The notes under the pieces were generated by a model. It ran no database searches and was not told where the DNA came from. It saw only the letters and a list, made by a program, of their open reading frames with translations. A program made the position numbers and the translations under genes. A stretch of DNA of 64,000 bases from an uncultured Eubacteriales bacterium (GTDB taxonomy: Bacteria; Bacillota; Clostridia; Peptostreptococcales; Anaerovoracaceae), in contig ONRQ01000001.1 in NCBI GenBank assembly GCA_900320285.1, forward strand, positions 111,004 through 175,003. Reading direction: 5' to 3'. Position 1 is the first letter of the stretch; every line of letters begins with the position of its first letter. This document shows positions 31,533 to 39,821 of this stretch, in pieces.

Positions 31533-34010
31533 ATGCAGGTTTATGGCAAAATAAACAAAATTAAGCTTATTGCAGTAGCCACAATGGCTGCTGTCTTGTT
31601 TTGTATTTATCCAGCATATTATGAAGAAGTAGCCGTTGAAGCCGAAACAGCTTCTTCCGGGCAGGTAGTCGTACTCTATGAAGATGCCCAGATGATTGCT
31701 GCACAGCACAAAGACAGCAGGAAAAACGACAGCCCGGACTTTGCGGAATCTGCTCAGGAGGCAATTCTGGATAAAGCTCTCGATGATGACTATACCATAG
31801 ATGACACAATGGTGTTTGATGCTGTTGAAGAATCTGAAGAAAAAATGGTTGTGAGTGTGGTCTCTTCAGATAATTTAAGCACTGAAGAACTCGTGGACGT
31901 ACTACAGAATACAGATGGAGTAAAATATGCTGAACCTAATTTTAGATTCAAAGCGAATGTACTGCCTGACTGGAATGATACTTTTATAAAAGATTCATGG
32001 CAACTCGGAGAACAAGGGATCAACGCAAACAAGGCTCCGGCAGACAAGCTTTCCGGCGAACCTATCGTGTTGGCAGTGATGGATTCCGGTATAGCCTATG
32101 ATCATCCCGATCTGGAGGCGCGCATGTGGTCGGCTCCTGCCAATCTGGATATCGGCGGTAAGCATGGAATAGACTACTCAGATTATGACGATGACCCATA
32201 TGACGAAGACGGCCATGGAACTCACTGTGCAGGCATTATCGCCGCTGCAGCAAACAACAGTGAAGGTATTGCCGGGGTCTTGGGAGAAAGAAGTGTTCAG
32301 CTCATGTCTGTTAGAGTGCTGGATGAAGACGGAGGAGGCGACTTTTCAGAAATAATCAAAGGCTTTGACTATTTGATTACAGCAAAAAAGCAAGGCGTTA
32401 ATATTAAAGCTGTAAATTGCTCATTTGGGGTCGAAGGAAGATCAAGCATCCTGGACAGCGTTATTGACAGAGCAGGAGAAAACGGCATCCTGACTATAGC
32501 CGCGGCAGGTAACGACGCTTTGAACAATGATGAATACAGCTACATACCGAGCGGCTCAAACTCAAGATATGTTATATCTGTTGCGGCGATCGATGACAGT
32601 GGCAGTCTCTCATCATATTCCAATTATGGAAAAAACAATGTAGATGTAGCTGCTCCAGGCAGCAATATCCTGTCAAGCGTTTCATATATAAACTATGCTC
32701 CGTATCTTTATAACGCAGATCGCATCAATGAAACTACACAGGTCTATGGAGAATTTGACGGTGCTGAGATTACATATGATGCCGAAACAGGTGCAAAGTC
32801 TGTAACGCCTGTTTCAGGTACGGGTTACGATGGAAACGCAGTCACGGGAGTGGATTCCTTCGGTGAATCAAAAATGTATTCAGTCCTTACAAGCGGAAGC
32901 AACGGTCATACAGATCTCAGCATAACCAATGGAAACGAAGAGGGGTCCTTTCAAGTAGGAAACAATCAAAAGAGCCTCAGATGGACCATCAGGAACGCCA
33001 GCTATGGCGACAAGTATATTCTTTATTTTCCTTATAACAAAGTTGGTGACCGTCCTTTTGTCAGCATGGTATTAAAGACTTACTCAAATTCCCCGGTTAA
33101 TACCGATGGGGACCTTCTCATTGGGGATATAATTATTGACGAGGACTCTGACGGAGAATTTCAGTATCAAACGTCTGCTGAAGAGGCAGATTGGATTCTC
33201 AATACAGACAAGACATACAACAGCATTTGGCGTGCATCAGGAGAATATGGTGTGCTTTACGACAGTCTGTCTGTAAGTGAGCTCTCATATGGCTCTTACG
33301 GATTGGGGCTTGTTTATCAGGCGTGGGATGACGGAGATTTTTATGTAGATATCAGTTCTATAGCCATTTCATCAGAACTAGCAGATGAGAGTGCCTTTGG
33401 TTCCTATGATGTATACTCCGGAACTTCTATGGCTACTCCTGTTGTAACAGGTTCTGTAGGTCTTATTGCAGCAGCACGACCTGAACTTAACGCTGAGGCG
33501 CTTAAAGCAGTTCTGCTTAACACTACGAGGAAGAGCGGAGCTCTGACGGGCAAATGCCTGACAGGTGCAAAAGTGGATTTTTCAGCATATGGCAGTTCCA
33601 GCACCCCAACATCCGGCGGCGGAAATACTGCAGTTAATGTTAATAATGTAGAGGCTAAAAAGTTTATATGGAACGGAAAAAAGCTGACCTCTAAAGTTAG
33701 TGTCCGGATCCGCAGCGCACTGGCCAGTTCAAAAAAGCCTAAGAATTTCAGCGTGAAGGCAAAGAAAGGTAAGGCTGTTCTTAAATGGAAAAAGGTAAAA
33801 GGTATTAATGGATATATCATCTTCCGCAGAACAGGTACGGGAAGATATAAGCAGATTGCAAAACTGTCATCCGGTAAAAAAAGCTATATTGACAAAACTG
33901 TAAAAAGAGGCCGGAAATATAAATACATAATTGTAAGTTATAAGAAGATACCCGGCAGCAATTCCGTGCAGATATCCCCTGCTTCAAAAGTTAAAAAGTT
34001 TAAAAAATAA
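31533..34010 (+). CDS. Secreted subtilisin-like serine protease (S8) with inserted domain
   Basis: An 825-aa exported peptidase: signal peptide (KLIAVATMAAVLFCIYPAYY), a propeptide to about residue 150, then the S8 catalytic domain. The triad is visible: Asp in LAVMDSGIAYDHPDL (near 183), His in GHGTHCAGIIAAA (near 228), Ser in YSGTSMATPVVTGSVG (near 632). About 400 residues lie between His and Ser against about 160 in plain subtilisin, so an extra beta-rich domain is inserted after VDVAAPGSNILSS. After a Ser/Thr/Gly linker the C-terminus looks like a fibronectin III-type module (KGKAVLKWKKVKGINGYIIF) and is Lys-rich, like the end of the preceding protein. AT-rich. Confidence 0.93.
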   Translation: MQVYGKINKIKLIAVATMAAVLFCIYPAYYEEVAVEAETASSGQVVVLYEDAQMIAAQHKDSRKNDSPDFAESAQEAILDKALDDDYTIDDTMVFDAVEESEEKMVVSVVSSDNLSTEELVDVLQNTDGVKYAEPNFRFKANVLPDWNDTFIKDSWQLGEQGINANKAPADKLSGEPIVLAVMDSGIAYDHPDLEARMWSAPANLDIGGKHGIDYSDYDDDPYDEDGHGTHCAGIIAAAANNSEGIAGVLGERSVQLMSVRVLDEDGGGDFSEIIKGFDYLITAKKQGVNIKAVNCSFGVEGRSSILDSVIDRAGENGILTIAAAGNDALNNDEYSYIPSGSNSRYVISVAAIDDSGSLSSYSNYGKNNVDVAAPGSNILSSVSYINYAPYLYNADRINETTQVYGEFDGAEITYDAETGAKSVTPVSGTGYDGNAVTGVDSFGESKMYSVLTSGSNGHTDLSITNGNEEGSFQVGNNQKSLRWTIRNASYGDKYILYFPYNKVGDRPFVSMVLKTYSNSPVNTDGDLLIGDIIIDEDSDGEFQYQTSAEEADWILNTDKTYNSIWRASGEYGVLYDSLSVSELSYGSYGLGLVYQAWDDGDFYVDISSIAISSELADESAFGSYDVYSGTSMATPVVTGSVGLIAAARPELNAEALKAVLLNTTRKSGALTGKCLTGAKVDFSAYGSSSTPTSGGGNTAVNVNNVEAKKFIWNGKKLTSKVSVRIRSALASSKKPKNFSVKAKKGKAVLKWKKVKGINGYIIFRRTGTGRYKQIAKLSSGKKSYIDKTVKRGRKYKYIIVSYKKIPGSNSVQISPASKVKKFKK

Positions 34011-34033
34011 AAATCCTTTCTATATGAAAAATT

Positions 34034-34092
34034 CCCTTTATGAGAGTCAATGATCTGATTTTTCACTGTCCCTCATAAAGGGTTATATTTTT
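34034..34092 (+). terminator. Rho-independent terminator of the subtilase gene
   Basis: CCCTTTATGAG (34034-34044) and CTCATAAAGGG (34072-34082) form a perfect 11-bp stem around a long loop and are followed by TTATATTTTT. The gene at 34097 converges on it. Confidence 0.75.
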
Positions 34093-34096
34093 GAAC

Positions 34097-35446
34097 CTAT
34101 TCCATATAGGTGTTCATGTATTTATTCCAGATCTCATCCGGTACGAGGCGTCCGCCTGTTGCCCAGCAGACCTGTGTGGCGTTAGCCAGCTTCTCCGGCG
34201 TGAGCCCGTGATCTTCCAGATATTTCTTTCCGGCATCGAGCTTCATTATATTGAGCGGGCCTATGAATGCGGCGCAGCTCGAAGGTTCAATGAAGATATC
34301 TTCTGTCTCCTTCAGCATCCTCATGTAGTCGAAGAGGATCGCATCGCGTACCGTGAAATCTCCGGACAGCAGATTGCGGCATATCCTTGTGACCAGCCCT
34401 GAAGGGCTTGCGCATGCAAGTCCGTCTGCTGCCGACATTCCGGTGAGACCGAAGTCGCTTACGTTCACCTCGTTGAATCTGTCGGAGGCCATGCCGAGCA
34501 GTACCGACGGGAACAGCGTTGGCTCACAGAAGAAGATGTGTACATCGTCCTTGAAGAGACGCTTAAATCCGTAGCAGACTCCGCCCGGAGCGCCGCCTAC
34601 TCCGCATGGTACGTAGATGATCATAGGATGATCCTTATCGACAGTAACACCCTTTTCCTCGAGCTGTTTCTTCATTCTGCCTGCAGCAACTGCATAGCCG
34701 AGGAAGAGCGGCAGTGAATACTCGTCATCAACAAAGTAGCTCGTCGGGTCGAGATCCGAGAGTCTGCGGCCTTCGCTCACAGCCTTTGAGTAGTCCTCTT
34801 CATACTCGATGACATCTACTCCCTTGCTGCGGAGCATGTCCTTCTTCCACTGTCTTGCATCGGCCGACATGTGTACCTTCACCTTGAATCCGAGGAATGC
34901 ACTCATGATGCCGATCGACAGCCCGAGGTTTCCGGTAGATCCGACCTGCACGGTGTGCTTGCCGAAGAACTCCTTCATGTCGTCATCGGCGAATCTCTCG
35001 TAGTTATCATCTTCTGTGATGAGCCCTGCCTCGAGCGCCAGGTCCTCCGCGTGCTTCAGCACCTCATAGATGCCGCCTCTTGCCTTTACCGAACCGGCGA
35101 TCGGAAGGTGGCTGTCCATTTTGAGCATGAATCTGCCTGGTATCTCCGCATTGTACTTCTCCTCGAGAGCTTTTTTCATCTCAGGGATGTCAGCAAGCGG
35201 CGATTCGATCAGTCCGTCATCTTCCGCCGTCTCAGGGAAGCACTTCTTTATATACGGAGCGAATTTATGGAGTCTTCTTTCGGTATCTTCGATGTCCTCG
35301 TCAGTCACGACCAGCTGACAAAGCGCATCCGTCATCTCAAACGGAAGCAGCTTATCGTTGATCCACAGCGTTTCAGTCTGATCAGCTATGTCCCTGAAAA
35401 CCTGATCCCTTTCGATCATTTCCTTTGCATATTCCTTGATGCTCAT
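34097..35446 (-). CDS. dsdA: D-serine ammonia-lyase
   Basis: PLP-dependent D-serine dehydratase (449 aa), giving pyruvate and ammonia. The PLP lysine motif is SHLPIAGSVKARGGIYEV. VQVGSTGNLGLSIGIMSAFLG binds the phosphate, VPCGVGGAPGG is the Gly-rich loop, and FIEPSSCAAF closes the site. Length and order match DsdA. The ATG follows GGAGGATGCAGC. It is the last gene (14-bp gap) of the operon with aconitase X and a carboxylesterase. In that setting the substrate could be another D- or hydroxy-amino acid. Confidence 0.94.
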   Translation of the reverse strand: MSIKEYAKEMIERDQVFRDIADQTETLWINDKLLPFEMTDALCQLVVTDEDIEDTERRLHKFAPYIKKCFPETAEDDGLIESPLADIPEMKKALEEKYNAEIPGRFMLKMDSHLPIAGSVKARGGIYEVLKHAEDLALEAGLITEDDNYERFADDDMKEFFGKHTVQVGSTGNLGLSIGIMSAFLGFKVKVHMSADARQWKKDMLRSKGVDVIEYEEDYSKAVSEGRRLSDLDPTSYFVDDEYSLPLFLGYAVAAGRMKKQLEEKGVTVDKDHPMIIYVPCGVGGAPGGVCYGFKRLFKDDVHIFFCEPTLFPSVLLGMASDRFNEVNVSDFGLTGMSAADGLACASPSGLVTRICRNLLSGDFTVRDAILFDYMRMLKETEDIFIEPSSCAAFIGPLNIMKLDAGKKYLEDHGLTPEKLANATQVCWATGGRLVPDEIWNKYMNTYME

Positions 35447-35460
35447 GCTGCATCCTCCTT

Positions 35461-36795
35461 TTACATCGGTCCCTTATCTTTTATAAAAGTATGATACATC
35501 TTTCTGCGTATCTTTATAGGAGAAATCTTCTCTGCAGATTTATCGCCGAAATGTCTAAATGACTTGTTCCTCCGGCTTACAGGAGGCCAGTACTGCAGCC
35601 CTCCCCCGTTCGGGTTCTGAAAACGCGCGAAGTTCGCGACATAGCTCACCATCTGATCTTTAAGATCATAGTCGATCTTTTCGAACGGCCGCCAGCATTT
35701 ATCCATGTTGCCGAACATGTACCAGAGATCAGATCCGTGGAAGGCTTTGAAGCTATTGCCCGGCAGATGCCTGTCAAACAGATATCCGTATACCGGAGAG
35801 CTTCCTTGCTTTACCCGTTTCATTGCCCAGCCGATCGCCATGTCAAAAATTATGTATGGCATGAAGTCCTGCGACGTGATCCCGATTATCATCGGCACAT
35901 CGAGATACTCTTTTTTACGGATGACCTTCTGCGGGAGTTTCGGGATTATCTTTCCGTCGATGCCCGGCTGTACGGCCTGGAAGCTCCAGTTCTCCCTGGA
36001 CTCCTCATACCAGGCTTTCCATATCCTGTCAGGCGGGAGTTTCCTGAACTCCTCGGTCGTCTCCACGCCAGCGCGTCTGCGGACACCTTCCCAGAAAGGC
36101 AACGACTTTATCTTTGTCCACGGCTTTGTAAATATCGGAACAGCTCCGGCCCCGGACATGAGCACGGCACCCTTTACTATCCATTTGAGTTCCTGCGTAT
36201 ACAGCAGGTTCATTATGGACATGGCTCCTGCCGACTGTCCCATTATGGTGATCTTATCCGGATCTCCGCCGAAGTCGGCAATGTGCTCATGGATCCATCT
36301 CAGTCCGAAGACCATGTCTTGCAGGCCGTAGTTGCCGGATTCGTACAGTGAGAAAACGTTCAAACGGTATCCCAGCGACACGAAAACAATGTCATGCTTT
36401 GCGTATTCAGTGCAGGTGCCGTACGGCAGTTCCCCGACAGTGCCTGTTTCGAATCCCCCGCCATGGATGAATACCAGAACAGGATGATCCTTCGCCTTTT
36501 CCTTTGCGACTATGTTCATCGTCATCGGAGATTCAGCGAACTTAAACTCCTGATCGCTGCGGAATTCCTTGTGGTAAAACGCGTCCGGACCCGTTGATTC
36601 ATCCCTGTAAGTAAGGTACTGGTAACAGTCGGTCTCGATCTGCGTTGCGTCAAACACATCCCACTTCGGATACGGTTTCGGCTCTTCGAAACGCTCCGTC
36701 ACTGCGTACGGGATGCCCCTGTACATGCAGATTCCATTTTCTACTGTCCCTATGACTTTCCCAAGACCCGTCTCGATCTCTATTCTGCTCATCAT
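35461..36795 (-). CDS. Type B carboxylesterase
   Basis: A 444-aa alpha/beta hydrolase of the carboxylesterase/cholinesterase group, hydrolysing carboxylic esters. The oxyanion hole is VLVFIHGGGFETGT, the nucleophile elbow is ITIMGQSAGAMSIM (Ser), and the N-terminal IPYAVTERFEEPKPY is family-typical. No signal peptide is seen, so it is cytoplasmic. It is shorter than most members (about 500 aa). The start has a weak ribosome site, two ATGs side by side, and lies 9 bp after the aconitase X small subunit, so translation is probably coupled. Confidence 0.9.
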   Translation of the reverse strand: MMSRIEIETGLGKVIGTVENGICMYRGIPYAVTERFEEPKPYPKWDVFDATQIETDCYQYLTYRDESTGPDAFYHKEFRSDQEFKFAESPMTMNIVAKEKAKDHPVLVFIHGGGFETGTVGELPYGTCTEYAKHDIVFVSLGYRLNVFSLYESGNYGLQDMVFGLRWIHEHIADFGGDPDKITIMGQSAGAMSIMNLLYTQELKWIVKGAVLMSGAGAVPIFTKPWTKIKSLPFWEGVRRRAGVETTEEFRKLPPDRIWKAWYEESRENWSFQAVQPGIDGKIIPKLPQKVIRKKEYLDVPMIIGITSQDFMPYIIFDMAIGWAMKRVKQGSSPVYGYLFDRHLPGNSFKAFHGSDLWYMFGNMDKCWRPFEKIDYDLKDQMVSYVANFARFQNPNGGGLQYWPPVSRRNKSFRHFGDKSAEKISPIKIRRKMYHTFIKDKGPM

Positions 36796-36804
36796 TTCTT
36801 AATT

Positions 36805-37263
36805 TTAAAATGGATCGCTTACTAATACTTTTCCGTCTTCCTGAATAATGATGTTCATCCCGTCTTTGACGTATTCGAGGAATTCGTCACCCAGAGAATC
36901 AACTACCGGCATCTTTGCTTCAGGAGCATCGAGCCATACATCGGCCAGGACTGCTCCTGCCGCCGCCAGTGAATCGATAGGATTCGAGAACAGCATTGCT
37001 GCCGGCTGGCGTCCCATCGAGCATGCACAGTAAAGCACAAGCCCTCCTGTTGTGGAGCCAATGGTCTGAGGCAGGCAAAGCGCCTTGCCGGCCATCTGCT
37101 TTCCATAAAGATCAGGATTGTTCTGGTCGCCGCATGTCGCCTTTTTATCACCGAACTGCAGCGCTTTCTGGAAGGAGGCGAGCGTGTTAAGGCCGCCGTG
37201 TGATACGAGCGCTTCGGCAGATACCCTGCCCGGCGCGACTACGCGTCCCTGAAATGTCTTCAT
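36805..37263 (-). CDS. Aconitase X swivel subunit (DUF126)
   Basis: A 152-aa protein matching the small, swivelling subunit of aconitase X. It starts KTFQGRVVAPGRVSAEALVS and shows the family core LPQTIGSTTGGLVLY and NPIDSLAAAGAVLADVWLDAP. It works with the large subunit encoded 2 bp upstream. In bacteria AcnX enzymes dehydrate cis-3-hydroxy-L-proline; in archaea they make trans-anhydromevalonate phosphate. The ATG follows AAAGGAGG. Confidence 0.9.
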   Translation of the reverse strand: MKTFQGRVVAPGRVSAEALVSHGGLNTLASFQKALQFGDKKATCGDQNNPDLYGKQMAGKALCLPQTIGSTTGGLVLYCACSMGRQPAAMLFSNPIDSLAAAGAVLADVWLDAPEAKMPVVDSLGDEFLEYVKDGMNIIIQEDGKVLVSDPF

Positions 37264-37265
37264 TT

Positions 37266-38561
37266 CTATTTGCCTCCTTTCCTTTTCTGAGTGATCTGCT
37301 CTGCGATCTCATCGTCCGTATAGAAGCGGGCGGATGTGTACGTTCTGAGCTTATTGCTCGACGTGATAACAGGCATCTTCTCGCTGAGCGGATTATTCAT
37401 GTACATGAGCGGGCAGATATACGAAGTGATGACTCCTGTTGCCTTCAGCCTGTCTGCATACTCCGTCTTTCCAAACGCTTCGAGAACGTCAGGAGCAGCT
37501 GTGAAGACTGTCGGTACTGAAACCTTTGAGGCACCGCTCTTTGCGAGTCCGGCTTCCACCTTCTCCGTCCAGTCCTTGAGCTGCTGCAGACTCATGTGCG
37601 GGCAGCCCATGAAGCAGAGCTTCGGTTCAGCGTCCTTGTTCTTCCAGATGACAGGGTATTCCCTGTAGACTCTTTCGAGCTCCTCATCATCCACAACATA
37701 GACTTTAGCGCCTTCCCTGATAAGCGACTCGCCGTATTTGACAGCTTCAGGTGTCAGCTTGTCGATGTGATACAGGCCTACCGCACCGTTTGAAGCTGTG
37801 GCAGCGCCAAAGTCCTTGAGGTAAGTGCATGCCTCATCATCGAGCTCAGTGCCCAGCCACTTGTCGAGGCCCTTTACATACGGAACATCCTCCATGACCT
37901 TCATGCCAATAGCAGATCCGAGCAGCTGAGCCTCCGGCTTTTTAGTCGTCTTTATTTCCACTATCCAGTCAGCCTTGCGTCCCTCATCCGTAAGGAGACC
38001 GAATTTCGGAACATATCCGATGACAGAGCCCATGAGGTCGATGATTCCGGAATTGCGGTTGCACCTTGCTCCGAGTACCGAGTTGGCATATACGACAGCC
38101 GATGATTCAGACCAGCTCAGCACCTCGCCGAATCCCGGTTTGTTGCCTACTTCATCCATGTAGCACGTACATGTGAAAGCGTTGTCCGAGAGCAGACCGA
38201 GGTCGGCCAGCTGTTTTTCATAATCCTTCTGCCTGCTGTACATGAACAGCTTGAATACAACATCCTGCGCGATGTTGCTCGGAACGTTTTTGTCGAGCGG
38301 CTTAGGGTCTACCGTGAATTTCTGTCCGGACGGAGCTCCTGCCTCAAGCAGCTTGTCCATAAGATCATAGACCGGTCCCAGAGCCTTGAGTCCGAACGAG
38401 GTCACGAGGTGGTTGTACTTGCTGCTGATAGGAACCATCTCTGTCGCGCCGAAGAGCTCGCCGTATCTGACCAGCGACTCCATGACCTTCGCGAGAGTCT
38501 CCCCCTTTGAGCCTTCGAGTATCGCCCTCTGCTCATCGGTCAGTTTTACTTTATAATCCAA
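37266..38561 (-). CDS. Aconitase X catalytic subunit (DUF521)
   Basis: A 431-aa aconitase X large subunit with an Fe-S or Fe centre. Family blocks: LTDEQRAILEGSKGETLAKVM, ISSKYNHLVTSFG, CTCYMDEVGNKPGFGEVLSW (with cysteine ligands), SVLGARCNRNSGIIDL and the late CFMGCPHMS. The start is a TTG with AAAGGAG ahead of it; the only nearby ATG is out of frame. It leads a four-gene operon with the swivel subunit, an esterase and a D-serine dehydratase. Probable activity is cis-3-hydroxy-L-proline dehydratase, because no mevalonate genes are nearby, but this is inference. Confidence 0.9.
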   Translation of the reverse strand: MDYKVKLTDEQRAILEGSKGETLAKVMESLVRYGELFGATEMVPISSKYNHLVTSFGLKALGPVYDLMDKLLEAGAPSGQKFTVDPKPLDKNVPSNIAQDVVFKLFMYSRQKDYEKQLADLGLLSDNAFTCTCYMDEVGNKPGFGEVLSWSESSAVVYANSVLGARCNRNSGIIDLMGSVIGYVPKFGLLTDEGRKADWIVEIKTTKKPEAQLLGSAIGMKVMEDVPYVKGLDKWLGTELDDEACTYLKDFGAATASNGAVGLYHIDKLTPEAVKYGESLIREGAKVYVVDDEELERVYREYPVIWKNKDAEPKLCFMGCPHMSLQQLKDWTEKVEAGLAKSGASKVSVPTVFTAAPDVLEAFGKTEYADRLKATGVITSYICPLMYMNNPLSEKMPVITSSNKLRTYTSARFYTDDEIAEQITQKRKGGK

Positions 38562-38661
38562 CTATCCCATCTCCTTTCCTTAGATTTCTATATCTGTATC
38601 TTCACTGATATTTTAACACATTGAAGTGTTGTTAACCTTTTAATTGTCTAATTGTAATTTT

Positions 38662-39702
38662 CTACGATGCCGTTATCAGCATTGCCGTGAACCACATCCA
38701 GAAGGCCCATCCGAGAATAAACAGTATCGCATGTTTCTTCTCTGTATGTACCGCGATGAACTCTCGTATCAGTGCACTCGGCCAGTAATAGAAAGCAACA
38801 TGACTTCCTATGCCCTTGCATTTGAGGCCTACTCTGCGGCAGTATCTGAGCGCCCTGTACACATGGTAATTGCTGGTCACCAGAGCTGTATACTTTCTTC
38901 CTTCACGGCTGTCGATTATGTTTTTAGAGAATTTAAGGTTCTCTAGAGTAGTCGTAGATTTGTCCTCCAGGATAATATCGTCCTCAGGAATGCCCTGCTC
39001 CAGCAGGTATCTTTTCATCGCTTCAGCCTCGGAAATGCTTTCATCAGCGCCCTTTCCGCCCGAAGGTATGAACTTCGTAGGAGAAGGATCCTTACGGTAA
39101 ACCATTATAGCCTTGTCTATCCTCTCCTGCAGGAGTCTGGAAACCTTTTCTCCATTGATGAGTCCTGCCCCGTGTATTATTACGTAATCGAAGTCTTTGC
39201 TTCGCGGGATTATCATCAGAAATACCGAGTAGATCATAAATATGACAAATGAGAGAGAGCCGTAAATCACTGTCACGGCGATAAGAGATGTCACGAGAAA
39301 TACCGGAGAATGTAAATACACATCCTGTGCTTCAAGGCCGAATATCTTAGCATATAGTATGACATTATATGCGGTCAGTATCTCCCCCACAAGAATAGCT
39401 ATCCCTAGTGCCAGTGAGAGTAGATGAGCTGCGCTCCTTCCTTCATTTCTGATCATCACGAGGCCGTTATGTATAAGAAAGAACGGAACTATCAGAAGAG
39501 CTGCCGTTGTCAGAAGGAATGTTGTGTACACAACTTCTTTGGCATGTTCTCCTGAAGCAGCGAGGGCGAACGGTACCATGGACAGCAAAGCGAACGCAAG
39601 CAAATGACAATTGCGGTATCTGCTCCTGTCTTTATGAAATGAATAATAGAATATTCCCCACCAGATCAATGTGAACAGCAGGGTTATCATAATATTGCTC
39701 AT
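38662..39702 (-). CDS. YdcF/SanA-family membrane protein (DUF218)
   Basis: A 346-aa membrane protein: five to six N-terminal helices, a DUF218 domain at about residues 170-320 and one C-terminal helix. The domain is recognised by DYVIIHGAGLINGEKVSRLL, FIPSGGKGADESISEAEAM, ILEDKSTTTLENLKFSK and LVTSNYHVYRALRYCRRVG. Relatives (SanA, ElyC, YdcF) act in envelope integrity, but the biochemistry is unsettled. The ATG follows GGAG by seven bases. It is a single gene between the AcnX operon and the Na/Pi transporter. Confidence 0.88.
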   Translation of the reverse strand: MSNIMITLLFTLIWWGIFYYSFHKDRSRYRNCHLLAFALLSMVPFALAASGEHAKEVVYTTFLLTTAALLIVPFFLIHNGLVMIRNEGRSAAHLLSLALGIAILVGEILTAYNVILYAKIFGLEAQDVYLHSPVFLVTSLIAVTVIYGSLSFVIFMIYSVFLMIIPRSKDFDYVIIHGAGLINGEKVSRLLQERIDKAIMVYRKDPSPTKFIPSGGKGADESISEAEAMKRYLLEQGIPEDDIILEDKSTTTLENLKFSKNIIDSREGRKYTALVTSNYHVYRALRYCRRVGLKCKGIGSHVAFYYWPSALIREFIAVHTEKKHAILFILGWAFWMWFTAMLITAS

Positions 39703-39771
39703 TATCTGACTCCAGTAACTACCATTTTATAAAACGGCTTAACACCGGTTTTTATTATATCGCATGATGAA

Positions 39772-39799
39772 AAAAAGGACTACCTTTGAGGTAGCCCTT
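39772..39799 (-). terminator. Rho-independent terminator of the Na/Pi transporter gene
   Basis: On the minus strand AAGGGCTACC-TCAAA-GGTAGTCCTT (39799-39776) is followed by a run of T, 22 bases past the stop codon. Confidence 0.88.
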
Positions 39800-39821
39800 C
39801 CATAGTTTTATTTCTGTTTTG

